Positions 50,090 to 59,394 of a DNA stretch of 64,000 nucleotides are shown one piece after another (position 1 is the first letter of the stretch; each line of letters starts with the position of its first letter). Origin of the DNA: CAVXZE01 sp963766175 (GTDB lineage: Bacteria > Myxococcota_A > UBA9160 > UBA6930); the NCBI GenBank assembly GCA_963766175.1, contig CAVXZE010000004.1, positions 186,001 through 250,000 of the forward strand, in the 5' to 3' direction. The position numbers and the translations under genes were made by a program. The notes beneath the pieces were generated by a model. That model did no database searches. It was not told where the DNA came from and was given only the letters and a program-made list of their open reading frames with translations.

Positions 50090-50908
50090 CTATACGCTCC
50101 GCTTGGCAATCGCCGAGAAATTCAACTGGTGTCGACGGGTGAACAATCGCCGATAGGAGAGCAGTGCAATTCCAATGCATCCCGCTGAAGTCGCCCCGGC
50201 GATCATGAACATCACGACGATCTGATACTTGACCGCCTGAAGCGGGTCCGCACCCTGCAGGATCTGTCCGGTCATCATGCCCGGCAACGCCACGATGCCC
50301 ACCACCATCATCGAGTTGATGATGGGGATCATGCCGCGTCTAACCGAATCGCGAAGCGCGTCGCGAGCTGCCTCCCATCGTGACGCGCCGAGCGAGAGGT
50401 GCATTTCGACCTCGTCCCGCCTTTGACTCAGATACTCCAGCAGGCTGTCCAGACAGAGTGAGATGCCGTTGAGGCTGTTACCCAGCACCATGCCGAGCAG
50501 GGGAATGAGGTACTGCGGTCCGTACCAGGGTTTGGCGCCGATGACGATACCGGTCACGATCACCGTCGTGATCAGACTAGTCAGCACGAGCGTACCGAAC
50601 GCGCGCCACGTCACACCCGCAAACGATCTGCTGGTCCGCACTACCGCCGATCTGCTGGCCACCGCGACCATCACGACTACGATGGGAATGATCATCAGGA
50701 CGTGCGCAGGATCGAAGACCCATTGAAGCACGTACCCCACCAACAGAAGCTGCGCAACCGTGCGCACCGACGCCAAAGCCAGTCGTCGCTCCAATCCGAG
50801 GCGGAAGAGAAGACTGATCAATCCCGCGATGAGAACCAGCCCCGCTGCGATGGACAGATCAAAGACGGAGAGCGGAATTGCGCCGGATGAGAAGGCATCA
50901 GGCATCAT
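50090..50908 (-). CDS. fetB: FetB-like (UPF0014) ABC transporter permease
   Basis: About six to seven hydrophobic helices fit the UPF0014/FetB family. LRTVAQLLLVGYVLQWVF-like sequence, LIPLLGMVLGNSLNGISLCL and the signature EVEMHLSLGASRWEAARDAL followed by MIPIINSMMVVGIVALPGMM are family-typical. FetAB is an ABC exporter linked to iron homeostasis and resistance to oxidative stress. The reading begins inside the last 11 bases of the ATPase gene, so the two are translated together. The 3' end has run into a hydrolase remnant. Confidence 0.92.
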   Translation of the reverse strand: MMPDAFSSGAIPLSVFDLSIAAGLVLIAGLISLLFRLGLERRLALASVRTVAQLLLVGYVLQWVFDPAHVLMIIPIVVVMVAVASRSAVVRTSRSFAGVTWRAFGTLVLTSLITTVIVTGIVIGAKPWYGPQYLIPLLGMVLGNSLNGISLCLDSLLEYLSQRRDEVEMHLSLGASRWEAARDALRDSVRRGMIPIINSMMVVGIVALPGMMTGQILQGADPLQAVKYQIVVMFMIAGATSAGCIGIALLSYRRLFTRRHQLNFSAIAKRSV

Positions 50909-51611
50909 CGACAGCCCTTCGCTGCGCGTGGTGAATCATGTGCGGCTGAAGATCCAATTGCGCATCGCACAGTCGATCGGCCTGTCTTCGATCGTGGGTG
51001 ACGACGATGGCCGATCGCCCATCTCGTCGGACCTGAAGCCGCAGCATCTGCTCGATGATCGCCTGTGATTTCTCGTCCAGAGCGCTGGTCGGCTCATCCA
51101 ACAGCAGAACCTCTGGCTCGATGAGAATCACTCGCGTCAAGGCAACACGTTGCTGCTCTCCGACAGAGAGCGTCCTGGCCTGTTGCCCGAGGCACCGCTC
51201 GGTCAATCCCAATGTTTCCAGGATATCGATGGCAACGCCGCGATCGAATGGCTGTGACACACTGCGATGCCGCAAGGGGCGAACGAGGTTCTCGAGAACG
51301 GTATCATCGAGCATGACCGGCTGCTGCTGCACGAGCGCGACCACGCGTCGGTAGGCCGGCCAACCGACTTCATCCGGCGATCGGTCGTGGAGGAGAACTT
51401 CCCCCGTCGCTGCGTCATCCAGACCCGCGATGGCTCGCAGGAGCGATGTCTTCCCACACCCCGATGGACCGATGATCGCCAGTAGTGTTCCCGGCTGCAA
51501 GGTGATGCTGATGTCTTTCAGCACCGGCGCGCCCCCCGGCGCTATTGCGAGGTCGCGCACTTCGAGGACGGGCGGAGTCTCTTCCCGATCATCTGTGATC
51601 ATGGGACGCAT
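50898..51611 (-). CDS. fetA: FetA-like ABC transporter ATP-binding protein
   Basis: All ABC ATPase motifs are present: Walker A GPSGCGKTS, Q loop VALVQQQPVML, signature LSVGEQQRVAL, Walker B VLLLDEPTSALDE and the H-loop VVTHDRRQ. At 237 residues it is the standard ATPase size. Partner choice follows from the overlapping UPF0014-type permease. Starts at 51611 and 51602 are both possible; TGATCATGGGACG surrounds them. The gene symbol is by similarity of arrangement with the known two-gene fetAB system. Confidence 0.92.
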   Translation of the reverse strand: MRPMITDDREETPPVLEVRDLAIAPGGAPVLKDISITLQPGTLLAIIGPSGCGKTSLLRAIAGLDDAATGEVLLHDRSPDEVGWPAYRRVVALVQQQPVMLDDTVLENLVRPLRHRSVSQPFDRGVAIDILETLGLTERCLGQQARTLSVGEQQRVALTRVILIEPEVLLLDEPTSALDEKSQAIIEQMLRLQVRRDGRSAIVVTHDRRQADRLCDAQLDLQPHMIHHAQRRAVDDA

Positions 51612-51736
51612 TCTACGCCAAAGAGGCGCATCGGGGATGGCGTAAGGTCAAATAGCTCCGAAGCGGAGCTTTCCTGTCCGCTCGCGGAGTCGAGGTGGAG
51701 AAGCTGGTACGTCACATGGTTGGCTCATCGCCATCC

Positions 51737-52867
51737 CTAGATCCAATCCGTGTCGCCGTGGGTGAGATGAACCCGTGTGCTGGGAGCATCCAGGAACTCG
51801 AGGTCCTCGTCCTCCAGACTCAACGGCTGATATCTGAATCCGACGTCCCGTCGCGAATCGATGAATCCGTACCTCCGCAAGATGCCATTGTACGGGTGTC
51901 GCGAGATCACCCAACAAGTGACCCGCTCGACCCCGGCTTCTCGAAAGAGTCGAAGTGCATCTTCGATCAAGGACCGAATCACGTCGGTCCGTCCGGGCAG
52001 CGCCAGCAGGTCGGCGATGTAGCCCTCGCCTTCCGTGATCTTGAAAACCAGATAACCGAGTAGCTTCCCTTGCTCCTCTGCCGCCCTGACCGTGAACCGC
52101 CCCGACGCCGGGTCGAAGTACCGCCAGTTCATGTAATCCTTCGTCTTGACCACCGCGAACTCGAAGGGCCGGGACGCCTCGTCAAAGAACCCCTCGATCC
52201 GGTCATCGAACCGCTCCAGGGCGCGAATCAGCCAATCGCGCCTCAGACGACGCCAGTATGGCGGATGCCCGAGCCTGTTGAATACCGACTCCAGCTTGAT
52301 CCCGAGGATTGCCAAACGCGCCGGCAACCGTCCGCCGTACTGCTCTCGGCTCCGAGCGACGATGGCGCGTGAACGATACGGCTTCCGCAGCACCTGAACG
52401 GGGTTGCCGAGCGATCTGGCATTCCCAGGTCTGCTCCTGCTTCGCGTACCCGGGTTGGTGCTGTACCAGACATCCAGACCCAATTCGGCTTCCTGCGGAC
52501 CCTCGTGAGAGTAGTCGAGGATCGCATTGTACAACCCTTTCCCCTGGTAGAGGGGATCGACCGCGGCATCGACAGTGTCTCGGGCGAGGGTGTCCCGGCC
52601 CCTCACCCGGACTCTGCGAACGATCCGGAGCATCATTGCGACGATCCTGCCATCGACTTCGGCGACCAGGCCGCGCCGCGCGGTCATCGGCTCGCACCGC
52701 ATCTTCCAGCGGAGGTGCTCGAGGGGAGGAACCCGTGTCTCGAACGCCGGCCATCGCTGGAATGCTCTGAACAAGAGCTCCACCATCTGCGAGACGTCGG
52801 CCTCAACGGCATCGCGGATCCTCGCTCCGCCGATAGGAAGTTCCAGAGATGGTTCGCGTTCGGCCAT
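51737..52867 (-). CDS. Tandem GNAT-fold acetyltransferase
   Basis: The 376-residue protein seems to hold two GNAT-like units. The first (about 10-150) includes GGARIRDAVEADVSQMVELL, VDGRIVAMMLRIVRRVRVRG and the acyl-CoA loop-like VDPLYQGKGLYNAILDYS. The second (about 220-360) contains YMNWRYFDPASGRFTVRAA, GYLVFKITEGEGYIADLLAL and WVISRHPYNGILRRYGFIDS. Such double proteins acylate amines or peptidoglycan or lipid substrates. No family name is assigned. It follows the fetAB operon by about 125 bases, without evidence of common function. Confidence 0.75.
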   Translation of the reverse strand: MAEREPSLELPIGGARIRDAVEADVSQMVELLFRAFQRWPAFETRVPPLEHLRWKMRCEPMTARRGLVAEVDGRIVAMMLRIVRRVRVRGRDTLARDTVDAAVDPLYQGKGLYNAILDYSHEGPQEAELGLDVWYSTNPGTRSRSRPGNARSLGNPVQVLRKPYRSRAIVARSREQYGGRLPARLAILGIKLESVFNRLGHPPYWRRLRRDWLIRALERFDDRIEGFFDEASRPFEFAVVKTKDYMNWRYFDPASGRFTVRAAEEQGKLLGYLVFKITEGEGYIADLLALPGRTDVIRSLIEDALRLFREAGVERVTCWVISRHPYNGILRRYGFIDSRRDVGFRYQPLSLEDEDLEFLDAPSTRVHLTHGDTDWI

Positions 52868-52964
52868 GGCCTACTCCTGCATCCGGGTCGATGCGAAGCT
52901 CCTCCGCCGCTGCCGCGTGTGCTTCTTCGAGACGGCCAGCTGAGCGTAGCCAGCTGCGAGAGCG

Positions 52965-54788
52965 TCAACTCTCACGAGGCGCCGGCGGGATCACCGGCAA
53001 CACGAGCACAGAGGAGAAGTCCGCATCGTGGAGGATCGTCTGCTCTGCCTCGACCTTTTCGGTCGTCATTCCGATGGGTGCCCCGGTGTTCAGGTTCCTG
53101 CTGAACTCCGGGAAGCAGGAGCTGGTCACCTGTAGCCGGATTCGATGCCCCTCCTTGAACAGGTTGCTGGTGGCACCGATCTCGATCGCGTACTCGTAGA
53201 CCCGCCCTGGAGTGAGGAAGGCGGGCTGCTCGGTGGAGTTCCGGAATCTCGCCCTCACGATTCCGGTCTTCAGGTTCACGGCCTTGCCCTCCGGATCCAC
53301 GTCCACGAGCGTTGCCACGAAGTCGGTGTCCCTCGCCGAAGAAGAGGCATGCAGCACGAGTCGAACCGGCCCGGTGACCTCCACGGCCTCTTCGAGGGGG
53401 GGCGTGGAGTAGACGAGCACGTCCTCCCGCGCCTCCACCGCCCTCTGATCCACGGGGCCCGGCTGGGCGATCCCATAGATCGAGGTCCCGCCCACGGATG
53501 GAACGGGATCATCCGGGTCGTAGACATAGCGGTCGGAAGGCTCCTGTTCGGGGGGTTGCGGGCTCAAGAGGCCGTCACCGTCGCTCGAGTTCGCCCTCCC
53601 GTCGCTGTGGAGGTAGAAGCGAGTCCACTGGGTTCTCTCCAGGGGCCACTCGGCCTCGGACCGCCACTCGTTGCTGCCCATGACGAAGATCTTGATCGGC
53701 TTCTCTTCTTCCATTTCGCTCTTCAGGTCGAGGAGCCAGTACCGATACCAGCGCAGGATCTCTCTGATGGAGCCGAAGAATCCGGCCTCTCCACCGAAAT
53801 CCCGGTCCCGGAACTCGCTCGTCGTGACGTGTGTCCACGGGCCGATCAGGAGCCGGCTGCGGCGGGCCTCGGGGGTGCCGCCCTTCTCCCGCATCCGGTT
53901 GTAGTCTTCGATCGCCAGGTCGAGATAGTAGTCGTACCATCCGTCGATGATCAGGGCCGGAGCTCGGATCTCGGAGACCTGGCCCTCTGGGTTGATGCGA
54001 TCCCAGTAGGGACCGGTGGTCGGGTTCCGGATCCAATCATTGTAGGCAGGGATATCCTGACCGATCGCATCGTCCGCCTCGATCAACGGCAGGTGTCGGA
54101 CCGCGGATGCCCAGTCGACGTCGTCCCGTTTCTCGGCCTTCCGACCCCGGTTCTCCACGTGCCAGACCAGGACGTCGTTCCAGCGGAAGACTCCGTCGTG
54201 AATCCAGCGCCCGTACAGGTTCTGGGCGGTGACGATCGGAACCATGGCCTTCAAATGCGGGCTCCCGTAGGGGGCGGAGAGCCACTGTGTCGAGCCGAAG
54301 TACGAAAAGCCATAGGTCCCGATCTTCCCGTTCGACCAGGGCTGCGTGCCCGCCCACGCGAAGGTGTCGTGCCCGTCGTCCGCCTCGTGGACGTAGGGGT
54401 AGTAGTTCCCTTCCGAGTCGTGCTTTCCCCGCACGTCCTGGGCGACGAATACGAACCCCTGTGATGCAAAGAGGCCTCCGGCGAGGGAGACCTTCAAGCG
54501 CGGATTGGCTCTTCCGTAGGGAATGCGTGCCACGATGACCGGAAAGGCTCCGTCTGCATCGGGACGGTACAGGTCGGCAGCCAGACGGACCCCGTCTCGC
54601 ATTGGCACCATCACCTGCTTCTCGACCACGACGGAATGGGTCGGCTGGGGTATCCCGAGACCGATCGCGGCAAGCCTCCACTTGAATCGGAAGAGCCCGG
54701 CCACGACGAGCAGTGTGAGGAAGATCGCCGCGAGCAGGATCACCCATCGGCGGATCGACGGTTTCGTCCTTCGGCTCCCTTCTTCCAC
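52965..54788 (-). CDS. CocE/NonD-family serine hydrolase (X-Pro dipeptidyl-peptidase-like)
   Basis: An anchor helix (WVILLAAIFLTLLVVAGLF) is followed by a CocE/X-Pro-peptidase fold: MVPMRDGVRLAADLYRPD, VFVAQDVRGKHDSEGNY, the nucleophile elbow GTYGFSYFGSTQW and the acid/His parts LIIDGWYDYYLD and GPWTHVTTSE. A C-terminal jelly-roll (VEVTGPVRLVLHASSS) closes the protein. These enzymes hydrolyse esters, amides or proline peptides, often of glutaryl-acylase type. GTG 54788 (GGAG 8 bases upstream) is preferred to the upstream GTG 54845. It would face the periplasm. Substrate unknown. Confidence 0.88.
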   Translation of the reverse strand: MEEGSRRTKPSIRRWVILLAAIFLTLLVVAGLFRFKWRLAAIGLGIPQPTHSVVVEKQVMVPMRDGVRLAADLYRPDADGAFPVIVARIPYGRANPRLKVSLAGGLFASQGFVFVAQDVRGKHDSEGNYYPYVHEADDGHDTFAWAGTQPWSNGKIGTYGFSYFGSTQWLSAPYGSPHLKAMVPIVTAQNLYGRWIHDGVFRWNDVLVWHVENRGRKAEKRDDVDWASAVRHLPLIEADDAIGQDIPAYNDWIRNPTTGPYWDRINPEGQVSEIRAPALIIDGWYDYYLDLAIEDYNRMREKGGTPEARRSRLLIGPWTHVTTSEFRDRDFGGEAGFFGSIREILRWYRYWLLDLKSEMEEEKPIKIFVMGSNEWRSEAEWPLERTQWTRFYLHSDGRANSSDGDGLLSPQPPEQEPSDRYVYDPDDPVPSVGGTSIYGIAQPGPVDQRAVEAREDVLVYSTPPLEEAVEVTGPVRLVLHASSSARDTDFVATLVDVDPEGKAVNLKTGIVRARFRNSTEQPAFLTPGRVYEYAIEIGATSNLFKEGHRIRLQVTSSCFPEFSRNLNTGAPIGMTTEKVEAEQTILHDADFSSVLVLPVIPPAPRES

Positions 54789-54878
54789 GGCTCGCTCTCC
54801 TTCGACGCGCGCAGAATATCCCAGTAGACCCCTGTGCGTCCTCACAATCAGACCTTGGACCCAGGTTCGGGGCTTGGG

Positions 54879-56060
54879 TCACGCCGCCATCCGTCTGCCG
54901 CGCCGGAGGAAGGTCCAGATCCCCAGCCCCAACCCGACGTCGATGAGGATGACCCAGAACATCGCTTGCGGGCTCACCGGCTCGAAGAGTTGGCCGATCA
55001 GCCAGGGAACCGTCATGCCCCCAGCACTGGAGCCGACAAAGAACCAGCCCATCGCGCGTCCGCTGATCGGCATGCGACCACTCGCCAGGGACAGGGCCGT
55101 GGCAAACATCGGTGCCACCGCCATCCCGCCCAGAATCGTCGCAGCCCACAACCAGGCCACCTCGCCGGTCGATGTCAGCGGCAGCACCGCCGCGACGCCT
55201 GCCACGCCAAAGCACAACAGCAGGATCGACACGGGCGCCCACCGCGCCGCCAGGGGAATCGCCAGCAGTCGGGCGAAGGTGAAGGCGCCCCAGAAGGCCG
55301 AGGTCATCAACCGTCCCGCCGACTCGTCAGCCAGCCCCTGGTTCACAGCGTAGGTGTAGATCCAATTGCCGAAGCCGACCTCGGCGCCGACAGCGGCGAA
55401 AAGCACGCCACCGGTCAACAGGATCGTGCTCCGGTGCGGCCGCAGATCGATCGGCTTCTCCTCGTGACGGGAGATCCTCGGCGGACTGGCCCGGCGAAGC
55501 AGCCAGAGCATCGGCAGTAGCATGAACGCCGCCAGGGCCCAGTAGGCGTGAGTCACCGTGGCGCCCCCGTCGATGATCGCCGCGATGATCAAGGGAGACA
55601 TGAAGGCGCCAACACCGAAGAAGAAGTGCAGGCCATTCATCCACGGCCCGAGTCCAACCGGGTAGAGCCAGACCAGCAGTGTGTTGCCGCCGGCATCCAG
55701 ACCACCCTCGCTGAGCCCCATCACCGCGAAGGCGAGAACCGCCAAGGCCAGATTCGGACACAGGGGCACCAGGGCCATGCACACGGCGATGACCGCCAGC
55801 ATCGCTGACAGCAGGGGATGACCTGGGAACCGGTCGAAGAGCCGCCCGCCTAGAAGTGCACCGATCAGATAGCCCACGGAATGAGCGATGAAGACGACGC
55901 TGAACGCGCTCAGAGTCGACCCGGTTCGCTGGGCAAGATCAGGGATCGTCGGTCCCAGCGAGGCCAGCACGAGCCCCAGGCCGACGAAGGCCAGGTAGTA
56001 GGCGAAGGTCGTGGTGCGGCGTCCGGTGTCGACCGCCGCCGCGCGTTCCGGAGCGCTCAC
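54879..56060 (-). CDS. MFS transporter
   Basis: Twelve hydrophobic helices are visible in 393 residues. The loop GALLGGRLFDRFPGHP between helices 2 and 3 has the GxxxDRxG-like MFS signature, and helix 5 carries GLSEGGLDAGGNTLLVWL. A central loop contains RRASPPRISRHEEKPIDLRP. GTG 56060 is preferred because GGAGGGAG is 8 bases upstream and the frame upstream of it has no ribosome site. The group FucP/YbjJ-like sugar or drug transporters is likely. It is 90 bases upstream of the CocE-type hydrolase gene, so import of that enzyme's product is possible. Confidence 0.88.
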   Translation of the reverse strand: MSAPERAAAVDTGRRTTTFAYYLAFVGLGLVLASLGPTIPDLAQRTGSTLSAFSVVFIAHSVGYLIGALLGGRLFDRFPGHPLLSAMLAVIAVCMALVPLCPNLALAVLAFAVMGLSEGGLDAGGNTLLVWLYPVGLGPWMNGLHFFFGVGAFMSPLIIAAIIDGGATVTHAYWALAAFMLLPMLWLLRRASPPRISRHEEKPIDLRPHRSTILLTGGVLFAAVGAEVGFGNWIYTYAVNQGLADESAGRLMTSAFWGAFTFARLLAIPLAARWAPVSILLLCFGVAGVAAVLPLTSTGEVAWLWAATILGGMAVAPMFATALSLASGRMPISGRAMGWFFVGSSAGGMTVPWLIGQLFEPVSPQAMFWVILIDVGLGLGIWTFLRRGRRMAA

Positions 56061-56365
56061 CGGTGCTCCCTCCGGTGGTCGAGCACCCGAATACCGACGC
56101 ACAGGTGCTGCGCCGCCATCCCCGTCAGGTAGACGGTCACCTGGCGGACCGCTTCGTCCTTGAACTCGGGCGCATATCGTTGCTGGCTCACGGGACTCCT
56201 TCGGCCACCTCAATACTAGCCCCTGAGGTGTCCATAAGACCGGGGCAACTCCAGAGTACCCTCCGGATGGGAGTCCAAGATGGGAAAGCGACATCGAAGG
56301 AATTTCACGGACGAGTTCTGACAACAGACACGTCCCCGCGCAACACGAGCGGACTCGACGCGAAA
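56061..56365. other. Intergenic region, 305 bases
   Basis: This stretch separates the MFS gene start from the TetR gene stop. On the minus strand near 56065-56190 short coding-like sequence remains (a small frame reading QQRYAPEFKDEAVRQVTVYL), which resembles the N-terminus of an IS3/transposase-orfA-like or HTH protein, but it is too short to call. No intact gene is seen. Confidence 0.35.
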
Positions 56366-56989
56366 CTAGCGATCGAACAGCGTCTGGACGACGAGGTCAA
56401 TGTGTCGTTCGATACCGGCCTTCGACGCAATCTCTTTCCGATAGAACCTGTTCGTGAATTCCGACAGGGCGAAGGGGAAGGATCCCAACATCATGAGGAA
56501 GATGAAGAACGAATCCGGATCGTGTTGTCGCAGCAGCCCCTGCTTCTGAACGGCCAGGAAGACCGGCTCGATGGCCTTGTGGATCGGCAGCAGGCGATCC
56601 ACCACGAAATCCAGGCGGGCGCCGGGCTGACTGCAATCGTTCATGATGATCCTCGATACACCGGGCAGCTCCACCGAGACCCGGATGTAGTTGGTAACGA
56701 ACCCCTTCAGCAGCTCGACTGGGTCCGCCTCCCCGACCTTCGATAGCAGTGGTCTGTGCCGTTCTTCGAACCTGCCCACGAAGTCGTCGACCACCGCGCG
56801 CCAGAGATCCTCCTTGGCACCGAAGTGATGGCGAATGAGTCCGTGGGTCGTTCCGGCGTCCGCCGCGATCTCGCGCAGGCTCGCGGCCTCGAAACCCTTT
56901 GCCGCGAAGTGCTGCATCGCGGCCTCGAGAATGCTCGATCGGGTGAGAGCCGCGGCCTCCGCACTCTGTCTACCCGTTCTTCGTGCCAT
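56366..56989 (-). CDS. TetR-family transcriptional regulator
   Basis: The N-terminal HTH is clear: TRSSILEAAMQHFAAKGFEA, then SLREIAADAGTTHGLIRHHF and GAKEDLWRAVVDDF. The rest is a helical ligand-binding and dimerisation domain (SRIIMNDCSQPGARLDFVVD). It is divergent from the PhlG-type hydrolase gene, with the inverted repeat ACTAT-N8-ATAGT in the 65-base gap. The arrangement suggests repression of that hydrolase until its phenolic substrate or product is present, as known for PhlH with phlG. That comparison is inference. Confidence 0.92.
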   Translation of the reverse strand: MARRTGRQSAEAAALTRSSILEAAMQHFAAKGFEAASLREIAADAGTTHGLIRHHFGAKEDLWRAVVDDFVGRFEERHRPLLSKVGEADPVELLKGFVTNYIRVSVELPGVSRIIMNDCSQPGARLDFVVDRLLPIHKAIEPVFLAVQKQGLLRQHDPDSFFIFLMMLGSFPFALSEFTNRFYRKEIASKAGIERHIDLVVQTLFDR

Positions 56990-57004
56990 GGGACCTTGAC
57001 CTAA

Positions 57005-57022
57005 ACTATACAGATGGATAGT
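57005..57022. promoter_or_regulatory. Inverted repeat ACTAT-N8-ATAGT, candidate TetR operator
   Basis: ACTAT (57005-57009) and ATAGT (57018-57022) are symmetric around ACAGATGG in the 65-base gap between the divergent TetR and PhlG-type genes. The AT-rich site stands out from the high-GC context and overlaps the likely promoters for both genes. Confidence 0.55.
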
Positions 57023-57054
57023 ATAGGAAGTCGAGCAGAGATGCGACTCATGCC

Positions 57055-57885
57055 ATGAAGAGAGACAAGTACCTGGGTATGCGGCCAGGCGACCTGGATG
57101 GGAAGCCCTACGCCAAATACTGGAACCCCGAAATGGGGCCCATGCAAAAGCAAGTTCAACGGGCCCTCCTGCACGGTGCCGAGGCGGCGGAGCTGGGATT
57201 CCCAGTGACGGACGCGGACCAGCTCCTGGAGCCCGGGTATCTGCCGCTCGAGAACGGCTTCACCCGGCTGGAGAACGGACAGGTCTTCGTCGCGGCGCTC
57301 ACGAAGATGCCCGGGGTCACGAGCGAGATGATCGACTGGTGGTTCGGGTGGCACTACATGGAATCCCAGCGATACAAGCTGTGGCATCCCCGCGCGCACG
57401 TCCTGAACGGGGCAGAGAGAATGATCGGAGACGATCCGGGCCTGTCCGACCGCGAGAAATACCTCCACAACCCCAATCACATCTCGGAGTATCTGGGCGC
57501 CGAGCTGCTCGACATCGAGATCGCCTTCTCGGAAGCCTCGGACTTCCTCGATGTCTCACGCTTCGAAGCCGCTGACGTCGGCACCGCCGTCTGCGGCGTG
57601 GTCAGCTATCAGAACTCGCCCCTGGTCTTCGGAATCATCATCCACCTCATCCGCGAGACGGCAGGCGGTTGCGAGATGAGGAGTCGCTTCTGGCTTGGCA
57701 AGATCGAACTCAAGGGTGTGCCGGCCGCACGGATCCTCAGCAAGCTCGCCGGCTGCCGCTTCGTCGCGAGACGCGCAGTTCCCATCGAGCAGGGCCGGGA
57801 CATGGTCGTTCATTGCGCGGTCGAGATGAATCACCTGGCGAGCTTCCTGCCGAACCTCCATGCGGACTACCACCCCAGCTCGTAG
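57055..57885 (+). CDS. 2,4-diacetylphloroglucinol hydrolase (PhlG)-family C-C hydrolase
   Basis: The 276-residue protein has the PhlG signature WWFGWHYMESQRYKLWHPRA and the closing HCAVEMNHLASFLP. In PhlG the zinc ligands are two histidines and two glutamates; here H111 (WHPRA), E145 (HISEYLG) and the H253-x3-E257 pair fit the same spacing. PhlG removes an acetyl group from 2,4-diacetylphloroglucinol by C-C bond hydrolysis. Homologues act on related acylphloroglucinols or other diketones. The gene is divergent from a TetR regulator. Whether the host degrades the antibiotic or another phenolic is unknown. Confidence 0.88.
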   Translation: MKRDKYLGMRPGDLDGKPYAKYWNPEMGPMQKQVQRALLHGAEAAELGFPVTDADQLLEPGYLPLENGFTRLENGQVFVAALTKMPGVTSEMIDWWFGWHYMESQRYKLWHPRAHVLNGAERMIGDDPGLSDREKYLHNPNHISEYLGAELLDIEIAFSEASDFLDVSRFEAADVGTAVCGVVSYQNSPLVFGIIIHLIRETAGGCEMRSRFWLGKIELKGVPAARILSKLAGCRFVARRAVPIEQGRDMVVHCAVEMNHLASFLPNLHADYHPSS

Positions 57886-57974
57886 CGGAGCAACGCAAGG
57901 CAGGTCGTAGTCGCGCTTCGCACCTGCCGGAGGAATCGACATGTGGCGTTCTGAGAGCTTCGAGTTCAGCGGGA

Positions 57975-58190
57975 TGTAATCCGTCGGCTGCGTCCGGCGG
58001 ACGCACGGCTTCTCGCGGCGCTCGCCTGCTCGGCGGAGCCGGAAGGCGAGCTGGCGGAGCCCCCGGCAGAGCCGCAGGTCGAGCAGGCGGCTCCCGCCCG
58101 GCCCAATGTGTTGCTGATCGTGGCCGACGACATGGGGGAATCGGACATCGGGTCGTTCGGAGGTGAGAGTCCCATTCGGTCAAATCGCCT
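57975..58190 (+). pseudogene. Sulfatase N-terminal remnant
   Basis: One plus-strand frame reads RLLAALACSAEPEGELAEPP, a lipoprotein-like leader, then AAPARPNVLLIVADDMGESD and IGSFGGES. This is the start of a type I sulfatase (NVLLIVADDMG with the two metal-binding aspartates). There is no start codon before it, a TGA lies just upstream in frame, and after about 58170 similarity stops. The active-site CxPSR region is absent, so no enzyme remains. Confidence 0.7.
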
Positions 58191-58344
58191 GGGGACGAAG
58201 AGCATTCGCTCAACCTCGATCCCCCTCCGGGTTGACCGGGGCGCGCGAGAGGCACGCTAGCGAACTCGGCGAAATGACTGCATGAGCCGACACCGCGCCG
58301 CTACATCTAGGTAGATCAGGTCTCTTCGCGGCGGTGAACGCTGT

Positions 58345-58716
58345 TCAGTCAAATCCCGTGGTGGTGTCCCGCTTGTCCTCCTCCATCATGAATTGCGACA
58401 GCCGCACTGCCCGTTCATATTTCTCCAGCGCTGCACCTTTGGCCCACCAAGACTCGACCGCCAGCTTGCGCGGTGCGCCTTCGGGCCTGAGGCTCGCGAT
58501 GCTCTTACGATTCCCCGGCAAGCCATGGTTCAGGCCAAAGTCAGAGACTTCGGTAGGGGATTTCTGACACACCGCAAATGGGTTACAGCACGGTGTCATG
58601 GAGAGCCTCTTGCCTACACTGAGAAGACCGACCGGCTTCTTGGGGAACATGAACTCAGCTGCAATTCCCATCGGCACGCGCCGGCGAGACATCGTTCTGC
58701 TTGACTTTATCGCCAA
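58345..58716 (-). CDS. Doubtful hypothetical protein
   Basis: The 123-residue frame has an ATG at 58716 and ends ...RAVRLSQFMMEEDKRDTTTG. It is rich in lysine, arginine and proline, has CCNPFAVC in the middle and no recognised domain. No ribosome site was seen. It lies in a decayed region and may not be expressed. It is included because no other frame explains this stretch. Confidence 0.3.
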   Translation of the reverse strand: MAIKSSRTMSRRRVPMGIAAEFMFPKKPVGLLSVGKRLSMTPCCNPFAVCQKSPTEVSDFGLNHGLPGNRKSIASLRPEGAPRKLAVESWWAKGAALEKYERAVRLSQFMMEEDKRDTTTGFD

Positions 58717-59394
58717 GCCGCGTGTATGAAGGACGCTGGAGAACGGATCAGCGCAAGCTCACCAAGAGCCCCCCCACGAAAACTGCGCTTATTGCCTCCA
58801 CGTTCCCTCCGTTTCGGGCCCAATCTCCTTGGCGTTTCCATCTGTAGCTAGCGTTCCTCCGCCGGCGATACCGCGGCGGGCTCTCGAATTCGCTTTGATC
58901 GGAAAGAACAAGGGGAACTCCGAAATGACCTCGTCTCGGCGGCTGCTGGAAATGAACCTGCCAAAGCCCACTAACCGCGAGCGGGACCAAGACCAACGCT
59001 CTAGGCGTCAAAGCGAACGCGATCGCGGCAGTGGAGTGCACTGGCGGTGGCGCGTCAGACGCAAGCAAATAGGGGATGAGGTCATGAAGCGCCGACCGCT
59101 CGCAACCGTGGCGCTCGCCTCTACGGTGGCGCTCGGCGCGCGACCGCTGCATGCCGCTTTGCGCCGCACGCAAGTCGAAGGATGCTGGCCTTTCGGCAGG
59201 CTCCCAACGCTTGCAGCCCTAACATATTTCCTGTTCGGCTCGGTCGTCAGCGATCGCCCTTCGGGCGACGGCTCGAGGTCGCAGACACCAGGGGGAAGCG
59301 TTCCAACGACCGCCGTCGCAAGGCATCTCCGGCAGGTCTATTTCCTCGCATTTCGCATCAATGGCTCTCGACCGTCCAGTCACGGGGAATGGGT

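Larger units (their letters stand above)
57886..59394. other. 1.5-kb decayed or unassigned region
   Basis: Besides the sulfatase remnant (57975-58190) and a doubtful minus-strand frame (58345-58716), no convincing gene is seen. A minus-strand frame at 58748-59173 (141 residues) and a plus-strand frame continuing into the sensor kinase gene look like chance frames. Base composition is uneven, with lower GC at 58265-58330 and 58380-58440. The right end contains the ribosome site for the kinase. Confidence 0.6.

Noticed and set aside
56061..56200. Transposase orfA-like start on the minus strand
   Set aside because: The stretch is about 30 codons only, and no terminal repeats or downstream transposase domain were seen.
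58950..59300. Integron attC-like or gene-cassette structure
   Set aside because: Only isolated TAAC/GTTAG-like pieces were found; no matching pair of core sites or integrase gene.
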